Source: Eledone cirrhosa (lineage: Eukaryota; Mollusca; Cephalopoda; Octopoda; Eledonidae). From it: a DNA stretch of 64,000 nucleotides. Under the pieces are notes generated by a model, which saw only the letters and a program-made list of their open reading frames with translations, was not told the origin of the DNA and ran no database searches. Numbering within the stretch: position 1 is the stretch's first letter; every line of letters begins with the position of its first letter. Of the stretch, positions 47,074 through 58,556 are shown one piece after another. The stretch is from assembly GCA_964016885.1 (NCBI GenBank), contig OZ024743.1, forward strand, positions 127,464,365 through 127,528,364, given 5' to 3'. The position numbers and the translations under genes are program-made.

Positions 47074-47422
47074 TACTACTACGACGCCATACCAGGAACG
47101 TACGTTTCGTTGGCTTGGAGGACTAACTTTTTCAACCTGTGTCAGTGGAAGTGAACCAGGATATATATATTTATTTGAGTGTGATTTCACGAAAGAATGA
47201 GCCGTCGATATGTAAGACAGATGTAATTTATGTATTCTAATAAATGGTATGAGTAATATATATCTATTTTATAGGCATTTTTGACAAAGGTAGCCAAATG
47301 TATGTATTTTCCACTATCAGGCGTTGTATATTCGTCTCATCATAGGTAATTGTTAGAACTGATGAGTAGCGCTGAGAGGATGAGCATGCAAACTCTGGAA
47401 ATGGAGAATATGTACAAGAACA

Positions 47423-47538
47423 AAGTATCAATATAACATCGATTCCAGATTCGGGTCCGATCACTACCGACTGTATCTTGAGCTTGTCGATTCTGAAATG
47501 CACGCCACGTGTGAATATTGGTGTTATATTGACACTTC
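47423..47538. mobile_element. Foldback MITE, copy 2
   Basis: Short inverted arms (AAGTATCAATATAACA against TGTTATATTGACACTT) enclose a core resembling 768-830 (ATTCCAGATTCGGG, CTTGAGCTTGTCGAT, TGAAATGCAC). The arms differ from those of copy 1, which suggests a shared core with different or diverged termini. Confidence 0.65.
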
Positions 47539-47548
47539 GTTTCTGCTC

Positions 47549-47695
47549 TTTCCAGCATAGTTACGTCCCTTTACAGTCTGAGTTCAAATCCCGCCGAGGT
47601 TAACTTTGCCTTTCATCCTTACGGGGCCGATAAAATAAAGTACCAGTAATGTACTGGGTATTTGATGGCCTTGTGCCAAATGTAGAAACAATTAT
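47549..47695 (+). mobile_element. SINE (family 2)
   Basis: Begins inside the tRNA-like head (CTTTCCAGCATAGTTACGTC) and ends with CTTGTGCC plus an (ATT) run. Confidence 0.9.
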
Positions 47696-48223
47696 TATTA
47701 TTACTTTGCTTCTTACGGACACCGATAATAGTGACAACCCAAACGTAGAATCCTACATAGGTAGCCAGATCCACACAGTAGCATCGAGTGCTCAAATTGG
47801 TGAACCATCAGTAAATAGATATTACAATCCAAAAACTATATATATATATATATATAGTACAATGAAAGTTTTTAAAAAATATATAAAAATAAACGAATAC
47901 TAATTTAACGCTCAGAAGTGAAAATAAGGTTTCGAGAGTAATAAAAAAGGGAGACTGGAAGAGAATCGATAAAAACATGTATATATCATTTGCTAAGGCT
48001 ATTTGTATTTGGTTCCTAAAACTTTGTGTATATGATTGCTTTGATATTACTAAATAGACATGGCTGTTGTGATAAAAGAAAATGAACTGTTGGGCACCTC
48101 TGTAGCTTTTGACTAAAAAACATTCCCTCATCTCACTTTTGGTTTCGACAGTAAGTGTTCCAGGAGGAGATTTGTCTGCTGTCTCTAACAGTTCTAACTG
48201 CGTAGAGATTCCCTTATTAGACG
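47696..48223. other. AT-rich sequence without a gene
   Basis: A short (TA)n at 47838-47855. No supported coding frame. Confidence 0.45.
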
Positions 48224-48990
48224 ACTTCTTCTTCTTCTTCCTGATAGGGTCATGGGGGCAGGGTCCTCAAACACACCTTCTAGCAGGTTCTATCACAAGC
48301 AACCGTTTCCAACTGATCCAGCTAGATTCCCAAGCGTGACCAGCCCAGTTCATGGATGTTCTCCAACCATCTTGTTCGAGGTCTACACCCGGGCCTCATG
48401 TCGGTTGGTTTTGCTCGTAAAATCTATCCCGCGATTCTTTCCTGAGACATTCTAACCACATTCCCATAGTATCGGAGCTGTGATTTCTCAATTCGGAAAA
48501 GCAGCAACTCTCTGATCTCCAAGCTACACGCTCGATCCAGTAACGTTACTCCAAAGCGCTTTCGGAGGAACCCCATTTCGACCGCTTATATTCGTGATCG
48601 TATTCTATCGGTCATTACCTAAGATTCATCACCATAGGTAAAGGTTGGCATGAATAGCGAGTTTGACTTTTACGCCTACCTCACTTCTTTTGATTACAGA
48701 ATGTTGAAGCTGGCGCATCATTGCTCTAGCTTCTGCAATTCTTGCACTTAGTTCAGCCTCCTGCCTACCATCACTCGTGAACACAGCCCGAGATACTTCT
48801 CTACCTGCTTCGCTGAAACTCCATTCCCATATAGAGTGCACTGCGCGGGCTTCCTTGAGAAGACGAGTGTCTCAGTTTTCGCAGCACTGATTTCCATTCC
48901 AGCCATGCAGCATCAAACATATCCAATTCAATTTGGAGATCACCTGCTGTCGAGTTAAGTAATACCATATCGTCTGCAAATTCCAGACTA
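48224..48990 (-). pseudogene. LINE reverse transcriptase C-terminal fragment with (GAA)n tail
   Basis: On the minus strand the first recognisable motif is RT motif C (SLEFADDMVLL). ISAAKTETLVFSRKP, YGNGVSAKQVEKYLG and AVFTSDGRQEAELSARIAEA follow in alternating frames, then a diverged C-terminal region with QLRYYGNVVRMS. The 3' end is (GAA)5 at 48224-48238. It differs in sequence and tail from the RTE copies and resembles LINEs common in vertebrates and molluscs. Several frameshifts make it inactive. Confidence 0.75.
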
Positions 48991-49787
48991 TTTTTTTTAT
49001 TTATTTATGTTTTGAAGTTATCTCCCTTGCTTTCAAGTTCAACAATATTTATCTCCCATAGATAAAGATGTTTCGATTAATCAAAGCTATCGTACTAACT
49101 ACATTGACAATGTTAACCCTTATTTCATTAAATGCAACTCAATATATATTTTAGCCTTATTTTCTGAACTCAAATAATACTAACACGGTTTCAGTTTATC
49201 ACAAAAGGAGAGAACCGGTGATCAGAACAAAAGACAAAAGACAATCAAAAATCAGGAAGAAGAGGGGTGCTGGTGGTGCTTGTGGCACTAGTAGCCGTCT
49301 CCGTTGTATTCGATTTAAATCATGAATAAATGTTTCCAGCCGAGTGACTTCTGTTAAATACACCCTAGAATCAATGGGCGATGTTTAACGAGGAAATGTA
49401 TTGAAATGATAGTTGCGGTGGTGACATTGGTCGTGGTCGTGGTCTTCGTCGTACTCATGTTTATAGTTGTGGTGTTGTTAAACCAGGAAGTGTATTGAAC
49501 TGATCCAAACATTATAACTATGTAATCATTTCAGTGGATGAAGCATGACTGAATGATTAAGGAGTTCGTGTTGCAATCATTACACCTCAGTTTCGATCCC
49601 ACTACATAACAACAACTCGTGCCTTATGAGTGAAATTGGCTAGATGGAAACTGTTTGGAAGCCCACCTGGATGGTACCTGTAATTCACACACCCTGACAC
49701 GCTGAGTCTCCTTGAGAATTACGTCATGAGTACGCATGTGTTTGGAATACTCAACTATTTAAACGTTAATTTCAGAGCAAACTGTTC
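48991..49787. other. Unique-looking sequence with a possible old SINE
   Basis: A tRNA-like piece at about 49540-49605 (GACTGAATGATTAAGGAG, B-box-like AGTTTCGATCCCACT) is the only hint. The rest is unrecognised. Confidence 0.4.
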
Positions 49788-49795
49788 TGTTAATC

Positions 49796-50098
49796 CAGAG
49801 GTTCTCAAACTTTTAGGACCACCGCCCCTGTCATGGTCACGTAATACCATCAGTGCCCCCACCCCTATTTCCAGAGAGACCTGCCTACATGCAAATTATG
49901 AATAATATATAATAAATAAAATCGTTAATTTATATATAATAAATAACATAATATATACCATATATAAACAAATATTATATATTTTTTATTTTACTACATT
50001 TGATATTTAATATACTATTATATCATCTCAAACCCCAGCGCCCCTTGGTCCTTCTCAATGCCCCCGGGGGAGGGGGTAGCACCCAATTTGAGGACCTC
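49796..50098. mobile_element. hAT-type MITE, 303 bp
   Basis: Imperfect terminal inverted repeats (CAGAGGTTCTCAAACTTTT at the left; CCAATTTGAGGACCTC at the right) are flanked by the 8-base direct repeat TGTTAATC (49788-49795 and 50099-50106). It is AT-rich inside and non-coding. The GCCCC-rich subterminal blocks resemble those of the larger hAT elements here. Confidence 0.85.
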
Positions 50099-50106
50099 TG
50101 TTAATC

Positions 50107-51000
50107 AAATAACTGGAACAGTCATCACTGAAACCGACTGGGGCCCATTCCATTCCATTCGTCCAATGACAATGACAGTACAGTGCTGAACAATAAAGTT
50201 TGTGGCATTTTTTAAACCATGTTTATATCCTGAGCTCAAATCCAGCCAAGGTCAATTTTGTCTTTCACCATTCTGGAGACAATAAAATAATTAGCAACCA
50301 TGTATTAGAATAGATACCAAATCACATAAAACAACCACTTACTCTATGATAGAAAGATGTTTGTCTTAAAATGTTTATATCTATCTAAAAAGCTACCATC
50401 ATAATTTTATGTAAGAATATTTTCTAAATATCAACTTAATAATTCTTTCTAACATTGGGGGTGGTGAGAAAGTTGATTAAATAAATCTCAGTACTTGACT
50501 GGTACGTTATTGTATCAACCCAGAACAATTAAAAAGCTAAGTTGACTTTAGCAGCATTTGAACTGAGAAGGTTAACAAATACTGTAACACATTTGTCTGA
50601 CAATCTAATAACTCTGCTGCCATACCATTGCCCTTACACCAACTTAATCATGAAAAAGCTGGTTATATTACTAAATACCTCTGAATTCTTGATTATTTTT
50701 AAATTATTTGAAAACTGAAGATTGTGATTTTCTTTATAAATATGGTAGTGAAAGGGTTAAAAGCTTTTGCTGTCCCAATAAAATGTATTGACTCTGTGCT
50801 AAAAATAGATAATAATATGAAAAATGGAAGAGGAACACCAATGTTTCAAGATTGGTGGAGTGGTTGAAATAGTACACCAGCCAGAAAATCATCTCTATAT
50901 TCTGAGTTCAAATTATGCAAAGGTAAACTGTCATTTTTCATCCTGGAGTCAATTCAATGACTATACACTCATAATAATGTGAAATGAATCAATATAAATG
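50107..51000. repeat. Old, diverged family 2 SINE copies
   Basis: Three highly diverged copies can be made out: plus strand at about 50225-50345 (GAGCTCAAATCCAGCC), minus strand at about 50484-50640, and plus strand at about 50865-51000 (TGAGTTCAAATTATGC). No gene. Confidence 0.5.
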
Positions 51001-51645
51001 GTACTCCAGTAGACAAGTAATACAGTATCAAACTAAATGTTACTATACAATATTAAAGGGTACATCACTGTATTAAATGGTACAGTATTACATTAAAAAG
51101 TACAGTACTACATTAAATGGTACAGTAGTATACTAAATAGTTCAGTACTACATTAAATGGTACAGTAGCAAACTAAATAGCATAGTAGTAAACTAAATGG
51201 TACAATATTACACTAAGTAGTACAGTATTACACAAAATACTACAGTACCACATTAAATTGCACAGTACTACACTAAATGGTATAGTATCACACTAAATTG
51301 CACAGTACTACACTAAACAGCATAGTATCACACTAAATGGTATGTTACTACATTAAATAGTACAGTATTACACTAAATAGTACAGTACTTCACTAAATGG
51401 TACAGTATTACACTAAAAGGTACAGTATTACACTAAATTGCACAGTACTACACTAAACAGTATAGTATTACACTAAAAGGTACAGTATTACACTAAATAG
51501 TACAGTACTACACTAAATAGTACAGTACTACAGTAAAAGATTTAGTATCGCACTAAAATGGTATCTTTTTAGACTATCTGGTATAGAGTTTGAGTAACAG
51601 GGTTAGCGCTACACAAACTTGTACAGAACCACACTAAATAGTACA
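51001..51645. repeat. 20-bp minisatellite
   Basis: About 25-30 units of the form TACAGTACTACACTAAATAG, with frequent changes at the two variable places (ACTAC/ATTAC and ATAG/ATGG). It has no known relative elsewhere in the window. The period is 20 bases in almost every unit. Confidence 0.92.
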
Positions 51646-52779
51646 ATACAGAGAGATGAACATTTTAGCTCCTTCAAGACTGGCGAAAGGGAGTGTCAAA
51701 GTTTTCTCCAGACAGTGGTCCTGACACAAATATGTGCAAAAAAGTGGATTTCATTAAACGCATCCATGAGTTAGTGGGTGATGTAAACGGCTACAGATTA
51801 AATCTATTATCCAAAACAGGAACGCTATTTTCAGCAGGTTTCAATACGGTTGATGGGAATTGTACAATTGCTTACCTTGCCAATCTTGTCCTAAGCACCA
51901 CTGTTGTCTAGTTGCATAATCCACGAATCCTATTCACCCAAATTCTGGTCGGAAAATCAAGGTTTCGTACAGGCTCATAGACCCACGTCTGTTTGGTAAA
52001 GATCCTCATGAGGAAAGGGGTCCTGTTGTTTTTCCCTTCCATTCAAGTGATGTCGCTAGCCCTGTTACTTCCGGTGTACCACACATAACCCCATACACCA
52101 TTATGAAAATTTGAAGTTGAAAATGTAATCATCCCAACTATAACATCTGGATATTTGCACTTTTAGCAAAATGCCTCTGTCCAGTTTTCTGTCTTCAAGT
52201 TTTGTACATGTTTAGCCTATAGCTTAATCTCAGACCATATGTTGAAATGAAAGCAATTACACCACGGAAGAGTCATTTTAGTTATTAAAAACACACAAAA
52301 GCTGTTAACTTCAAATTTTCATTATGTTTCTTACGCCAACCAGATGTTCGAATTTTTAGGTACAGACTTACAGTTTTCTACATAAATGGCAACCGGTTAC
52401 CAGGAACAATTCAGCGTAATGTCTAATGCACACGCCCGGCATCCGAGAGATGCGGATTTTGATTTCTTGCGAACACCTCTGTCTACTTTTTTACATCACT
52501 GAGGGTTCTTTACCAGATTTTCTCAACTATTAATCATACAGATTGACTATTGTTACAGCAATTTACGTTGAGATGAGTACATTTCAACTTTCAAAATTCC
52601 AAAAGAACGTCTGAATTTCACAACATCAAACTTCCTACTCTTGAAAATCCAAGAGCAGGCCTCTCTTCAACATGTAAACCGGCAAATGAAAATGTTTGTC
52701 CTTGTGATTTGAACAGGTTCGGATTTGATCAATCCTATTGACTTTTGGAATGACTGGGAGAGTTTGTCTAAAACTCCTC
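51646..52779. other. Unrecognised sequence with a short inverted repeat
   Basis: A frame at 51693-51911 (KKVDFIKRIHELVGDVNGYR) has mixed composition but no motif that I know. A pair of 20-base words, CATTATGAAAATTTGAAGTT near 52100 and its near-complement near 52307, could be the ends of a 220-base MITE. Confidence 0.35.
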
Positions 52780-52806
52780 CTCCTCCTCCACCACCTCCTC
52801 CTCCTC

Positions 52807-52849
<43 letters not shown>

Positions 52850-52860
52850 CACTACTACCA
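52780..52860. repeat. Trinucleotide array (CTC/CTA/CCA)n
   Basis: Adjacent triplet runs, CTC then CTA then CCA, on the plus strand. Frames on both strands are homopolymeric (leucine, serine, valine) and are not genes. Confidence 0.95.
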
Positions 52861-53525
52861 CAACTACTAAGAATAAGTGCTAAGAATACCAGTAAAAAGC
52901 AAAATGAAGATAGAAGGGAGATAAAAATAAAAATAGCACCTTCCTCCAGTTTCAGGAACCATTCAGACACACTACATGACCACATCTTGAGTTTATATAT
53001 ATACTTCTAGTAAATAAAATTAGTTTAGTGTTTCTGAGGAGGACAACCGATTGAACAGGAACTTCAAGACAAGTAATAGGTTGTAACTTAATCACTACCA
53101 TGTTAGTCGATACATCCATCTCCGCCGATCAATTGTTCTTCTGAAACAATCGTAAAACAATGAACTAACTATCTACCTACACCTGACTTCTCTTTGTATT
53201 GTTTTATGCATAAACACATATATGTAAATGACTGTAACCCAGATAGATTTTCTTTGGGGATACCTTAGGCAGTGACCACCTACCACAAGAATTACTGGAC
53301 ACACTGCCGATTTTCGACACAACTATCCTTTCTAGGATACATTGAGTTCTAACAACATTACCAGCCCCACCACAACCAGGTCTCCAATATAAATATTTTT
53401 ACTGATATTGAGGTATTTCAATATAGATCCTGGTAAAGATGAGAGAAGCTTGATGGTATCCAGTTTCCTTGATACAAGAGTAATCCGGAATTGGCTAATG
53501 ACTTTCTCAGATGTGGCAGATTCTA
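52861..53525. other. No gene seen
   Basis: AT-rich with no recognised repeat, apart from part of the 3' untranslated region of the LINE that follows on the minus strand. Confidence 0.45.
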
Positions 53526-54070
53526 TAATAATAATAATAATAATGAAATATTGTGTACAGTGCTCAGGTGCATTACAACTCATCAAAAAGTGTATGTATA
53601 GTACATAGGGTAATGTACAAACATCAGGAAAATGAACAGTGCATGAGTCATGATACACACGTGTGCATGTGTATGGAAGGGGTACATCAGGTGTAGTTTT
53701 GGCGTATTTCGGGAAGCATGAGTGTCTTAAAGGATGCAGTGTCTCGGCAGCTAACAACTGACGCAGGCAGTTTGTTCCATGCTTCAGCAACTCTGAGCGT
53801 GAAAAAAATGTCTACGAAAGTCATGGGAGCTGTGCTGTTTTCTGATTTTGTAGGCATGTCCACGTGTATTAGACACATGGAGATCAAAAAGGTGCTCAGG
53901 GTTGCAATTGGCAAGATCGTTAATAACTTTGTGGGTATTTACCAAGTCCATTGCCAGACGTCGGAGCTTCAATGAATCCATGCCCAGGGAAGCAAGTCGT
54001 TCAGAGTATGGTAGGTGTCTGTTGTAGATGGTTATGATTTGGGCTGCAGAGTTTATGAATTATCAATAGA
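53526..54070 (-). pseudogene. CR1/Jockey-type LINE, C-terminal end of reverse transcriptase protein
   Basis: On the minus strand the frame reads YSERLASLGMDSLKLRRLAM and DLVNTHKVI, then after a frameshift near 53790 FFTLRVAEAWNKLPASVV and ASFKTLM. These are the conserved final segments of many non-LTR retrotransposons of the CR1/L2/Jockey group (R.....D....YK, then FF..R....WN.LP). The 3' end is an (ATT)n run at 53526-53545. The catalytic RT core is absent. Confidence 0.75.
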
Positions 54071-54167
54071 AAAAAGGACTAAGTTATACTTAAAACATAT
54101 CTTTATTCAACTTATGTTGGACTAGTTTGAAGATGCTGTTAAATATATATATATATGTATGTATGTA
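54071..54167. other. Short AT-rich spacer
   Basis: Ends in a TA/TG tract at which the next RTE fragment is truncated. Confidence 0.5.
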
Positions 54168-54503
54168 CAGAAGATCTGACTTCCCATGGGTACAAGTCGA
54201 AGCTGAAGCATATAGACAATATGCCCCCACCCCCTCCCACTGCAAAGTGGTCGTGGAGGTGTCACAACAAAAAAGCATCCAGTCTACACTGTAGAGCGGT
54301 CATATAGGTGCCACGGTAAAAAGCACCCAGAACTCACTGTAAATAAGGTTGGTGTTAGGAAGGGCATCCAACTGTAGAAATCAAGCAAAAATCAGTTCCT
54401 GTATGAGCAAGACATGGTCACCCAACCTGGCATTGCTCACAACAGGACAACCCATCTAACCGATGCAAGCATGGAAGAATGGATGTAAAACACTGATGAT
54501 GAT
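54168..54503 (+). mobile_element. RTE 3' UTR fragment
   Basis: Matches the 3' UTR of 16418-16750, with two or three CACCCAG/GTAGGTGCCACGG blocks, and ends GATGATGAT before a (TA)n run. It contains no coding residues. Confidence 0.88.
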
Positions 54504-54591
54504 ATATATATATATATATAAAACAAAGTTTGTTTTTGCTCTTAACATGGTGGATACTTAAATGTATTTGTGAGTGAATAATGATAATATT
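54504..54591. other. Short AT-rich spacer
   Basis: A (TA)n run followed by unrecognised sequence. Confidence 0.5.
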
Positions 54592-54786
54592 ATAATTGTT
54601 TCTACTATTGGCACAAGGCCAGCATTTACCCAGTACATTACTGGTACTTTATTTTATCGACCCCGTAAGGATGAAAGGCAAAGTTAACCTCGGCAGGATT
54701 TGAACTCAGAATGGCAAGGGCCGTAACTCTATGCGTCAAAGCATGGCGTCCGACCCTCTACCGATACTGCCAATTCACCGCCCCTA
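54592..54786 (-). mobile_element. SINE (family 2)
   Basis: Antisense full-length copy, including the 5' head (complement of GGGGCGGTGAATTGGCAGTA). No clean target duplication is visible in the AT-rich flanks. Confidence 0.9.
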
Positions 54787-55056
54787 AGATATAAAGCTGA
54801 GAATGATAATATTATAATAATATCATATTATTATTAATATTCAGTTTGTTTGGAATAAAACAGCCTCATAAACACCATGTGTTAGATGATCAATGTCATC
54901 CTTTTATTCCAGTGGTAGCTGAGAGAAAAGAATCGAGAATTGTTTTGGAGTTTTTGCTCCTTATCAAGATTGTGTATTCTCATCACTACTACCCACTGGA
55001 ACTGCTGAGAATACATTGTATTCTTAAATGTATACATCGGCTGATTAGCCTCACAT
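54787..55056. other. AT-rich spacer between SINE copies
   Basis: No gene. A palindromic ATAATATTATAAT-type stretch lies near 54805-54840. Confidence 0.5.
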
Positions 55057-55143
55057 CGTGTTCAACCTTATGGGGTCGATAAAATAAAGTACCAGTAATA
55101 CACTGGGATAATTTCTGGCCTTGTGCCAAAAGTAGAAACAATT
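55057..55143 (+). mobile_element. 5'-truncated SINE (family 2)
   Basis: Sense body and tail (GGGGTCGATAAAATAAAGTA, CCTTGTGCC). Confidence 0.85.
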
Positions 55144-55620
55144 ATATTATTGTTATTTACTCACGAATACATATATATATGTGTGTGTGTGTGTGTGTGT
55201 CTGTAGCCCACACACTGACCCCCGAATGACATCTAGCTTGTGAGTGCTTGTATATAACTTTATATTTTTATGATTCAGAGTAATCATATTCTTATTCCTA
55301 TTTTACTGAAGTGAAGTAAAATTATATATCTTACCAAAATTATTGTATTTGTCATGTTTATTCGTCTTCAACAACAAACAACTAATTTCACTTCATATAT
55401 ATATATATATATATATATATCAAATTAAAAAGTTGAGTTAAAGAGTCGCAATCATCCCCTATAATTTAATGAGCTCAAGGAACAGATTTCGGGCTCTTTA
55501 TAAATTAGCATATAGAGAGAAGTACACATTTGTGTCCCATCATAGAGGATTTAAATCCCTTATGATTGAACATGTATGTCTATGTGTACTTCTCTCTCTC
55601 TATTAATATAAATATATATA
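55144..55620. other. AT-rich sequence with TG and TA arrays
   Basis: (TG)n at 55180-55200 and (TA)n at 55396-55421; nothing else is recognised. Confidence 0.55.
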
Positions 55621-56261
55621 TCATCATCATCATCATCATCATCGTTTAACGTCCATCTTCCACGCTGGCATGGGTTAGACGGTTTTGTTCCATTTGATGC
55701 GGGATGGTCGGGAGACCATGTCTCACTCGTACAGAAATGTCTCTGGCAGGTTTTCTACGGCTGGATGCCTTTCCTAACACCAACCACCTTTACAGTGTGG
55801 ACTGGGAGCCTTTTTATCGTGTCTCCTACACTACCACCTTACAGTGTGGACTGGGTGCTTTTTGTTGTTATCGACACAGCGGACGGAAATGTGAGGATGG
55901 GGTAGGGTGTGTGGAGTGGGGTGTATATTGGGTTAAGAAGTGCCTACTGACTGTAGGTTTGTATGCGAGGGAAGGCAGGTCTTCTGTACAACTGCATGGC
56001 ACCAAAGATCTCAATCCAGTGGCATTGTCTTAGAGAGGTGTAAGTGAGAAAGGTCAATTTTTGTCACCTCGTCCCAGGTTATTCTTGGTCTACCACTCCG
56101 TAGCTTCTATCAATTTTCATTGCTCTGCACTTCTTTATATAGCTGTTGTCCTTCATACGTATCACATGGCCATACCAACACAATCTCCTCTCCAGAACAC
56201 AACATTTGATACCTCTTATGCTTAGTCTCTCTCTCAATTCGCTTATCCTTCACCGTTCGCA
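55621..56261 (-). mobile_element. RTE 3' fragment (long-tail subfamily)
   Basis: Starts with (ATC)n, that is (GAT)n on the minus strand, followed by the 3' UTR and diverged codons of the C-terminus (LRWYGHVIRM-like sequence near 56150-56190, then LSIRGIKCCVL-like). It has several frameshifts. Confidence 0.85.
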
Positions 56262-56314
56262 CACATTATTATTACACATCCATCATTTCAATCCCTAAAT
56301 ATATATATATATAT

Positions 56315-58440
56315 ATCATCATCATCATCATCATCATTTTACGTCCACTTTTCCCTGCTCGCAAGGGTGGGACGGGTCCTATCCAGCACAGCATCTCTCC
56401 ACTTGTCACGGTCCTTCGTCATCTCCACCATGAGGTTCAGCGATCTGAGGTCTGCTCTCACCACCTCCGCCCATGTTTTTCGTGGTCTTCTTCTACTATC
56501 TCTTTCTTCAACTGGCATTTCTTGGCACTTCTTCACCCATCGGTCATCCTCCATGCGCATCACATGTCCATACCACCTCAGTCTCCTCACCCGTACACTA
56601 CATTCTATCCCTCTCAGACACAGTTTCTCTCTCAACACATTCATGCTGGGTCGTTCACGCACATTTACACTGCACATCCAACGGAGCATGCTTGCCTCAT
56701 TTCTCTCCAGCCCTCGCATATTCTCTGTAGTTGCTGCCCAGGTCTCACTACCATGCAGCATCGTGCACCTCACACAGGCATCGTATAACTGGCCTTTTGT
56801 ACGCAGGGAGAAACCCTTCTTCATCATCAGTGGAAGCAGCTCCCTAAACTTCTTCCAACCCATCCTTATTCTAGATACTATGGCCTCGGAACACCCCCCA
56901 CCCATGCTAATCTGATTATCTAGGTACCGGAAGCTATCAACCACTTCTATAGCACCCACCTGCATTTGAAAAATGTGTCTAGCAATGTGACTTCTACTGT
57001 CAACTTTCCCTGTACATCTACTGCATACGTAGTTTCCCCTACCTGTTAGCTTGCCTGATTTCCCACTACATCTATTGTGTACCCAAGATCTGCATTGTGT
57101 ACATTTTATAAAATTTATGCCAGTTCCTTTTCTGCATATCGAACAAGGCCATTTCCCTGACGGAATCAGAGTTTTGTCCTCTTTTCTACTCATCAACAAT
57201 TTTGTCTTAGCTAGGTTCACTCTCAGTCCTCTTGATTCCAACTGCTGTTTCCATAGCCAGAATTTATTCTCTAGCTCCTCCACTGATTCTGCTATAAGAA
57301 CCAGATCGTCAGCATAGAGAAGTTCCAATGGACAGCCAGTCTTAAATTCCTCTGTTATGGCTTGGAGGACTATAATGAACAAGAGCACGCTGAGGACCAA
57401 ACCCTGATGTACTCCTACTTGTATCTGGAATTCCTCACTAAACTCCATTCCTACACTCACTTTACTGACATCACCTCTGTACAAAGCTTGCACTGTCCTC
57501 ACAAGCCATTCTTCAACACCTAGTTTCCTTAGGGACCACCAGATGACAGATCGGGGTACCCTATCAAAGGCCTTCTCTAGGTCAACAAAAGTTAAGTATA
57601 GTGGCTTTTTCTTCTCTAAGAACCTCTCTTGTAATTGTCTCACTAAAAAGAGGGCATCCGTTGTACTTTTCCCAGGCACAAAACCAAACTGCATCTCATC
57701 TAGTTTGACCCTTTCTCTAATTAGTTGTGCTAATATTTTCTGCTACTTTCATAACCTGATCCATCAGTTTTATGCCCCTATAGTTGCTCCTCTCCAGAGC
57801 ATCCCCTTTACTTTGTAGCAATTTATGAGAATACTGCTGCACCAGTCTTTGGGTATGACACCACCATATATAGCTTGATTGATGATGCATGCAACCAATT
57901 TAGTGCCCACTTCTGATGCCTTCAGCATCTCAGCAACTATCCCCGACGGTCCAGCGGCCTTACCATTTTTCATTTCCTTAATCGCCTCTTGGACCTTATA
58001 TTCGTCAATCTCAATAGCTGGTCCCTCTGTTGGATCTACTGAGGGTAATTTCTTTCTCTCCCATTCGTTCTCCACATTCATCAGTCTCTCATAATGACAT
58101 TTCCAGGCCTCCTTTTTCTGATCATACGTGACACTAAGTACACCGGCAACAACATCCTGATTTGCACTGACACACTGCCTTGCAACGCGGAACACCGCAC
58201 GTCTCTGATCTTCCCATCACAGAACATTGGCAAACCTCCTACTCTCAGCCGCCTTGCGTGCTAAGTACACCTGACGTCTAGCTTCTCTCTTAGTGGCTGT
58301 ATATCCTTCTCTACTCCCACCATTTTCCAAAGCATTCCATGCTAGTCTTTTGTCTCTAATGGCCCTATCTACTGTGCTGCTTCACCACTCTCTGTCTGGT
58401 TGGAGCTCTGTTCCAGCCACAAGTTTCTTCAGTAGCCTGC
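56315..58440 (-). pseudogene. RTE retrotransposon B: reverse transcriptase and C-terminal zinc finger
   Basis: RTE elements encode one protein with an APE endonuclease and a reverse transcriptase. This antisense copy lacks the endonuclease. From about 58440 it carries a basic linker, then AAGPSGIVAEMLK (frame 58195-57770). After 1-bp-scale frameshifts near 57815 and 57737, a 451-codon frame (57694-56339) holds FGFVPGKSTTDALF, motif A FVDLEKAFDRV, GVHQGLVLSVLLF and motif C LLYADDLVLI. Next is a PHD-like finger (WPCSICRKG, CTQC, WVHNRC, CSRC) and the C-terminal RRLRWYGHVMRMEDD and PRKTWAEVVRADLRSLN. The stop is followed directly by the (GAT)n tail, so this subfamily has almost no 3' UTR. The 451-codon frame is intact; the whole element is not. 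Confidence 0.92.
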
Positions 58441-58556
58441 AGTATATATATATATATATATAATATATATATATGGGAAAACTACCCTAAGTATCGAGTA
58501 CTCTGGTGCGTTATGGTCCATTTGGTTCCTTACCTCACTTCCTTCGTTATATATAT
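58441..58556. repeat. (TA)n and short repeat between two RTE copies
   Basis: A (TA)n array, then a 55-base block that is the reverse complement of 7621-7680. The ATG at 58506 that opens the long frame is in this block and is not the RTE start. Confidence 0.75.

Noticed and set aside
51001..51645. CRISPR-like array
   Set aside because: Units are contiguous 20-mers with no spacers. It is a minisatellite.
51693..51911. 72-codon frame with mixed composition
   Set aside because: Too short, no splice signals that I trust, and no recognised motif. Mentioned only in the regional entry.
52635..53010. Overlapping 116- and 90-codon frames around the triplet array
   Set aside because: Poly-Leu, poly-Ser or poly-Val from the trinucleotide repeat. 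Flanking residues show no motif.
56367..56915. 182-codon plus-strand frame opposite RTE B
   Set aside because: Mirror frame of the RTE coding strand. The opposite strand carries the RT motifs.
58506..58556. ATG at 58506 as the start of the long RTE frame
   Set aside because: The sequence before about 58557 matches an unrelated repeat at 7621-7680, so the frame is open only by chance upstream of the truncated RTE.
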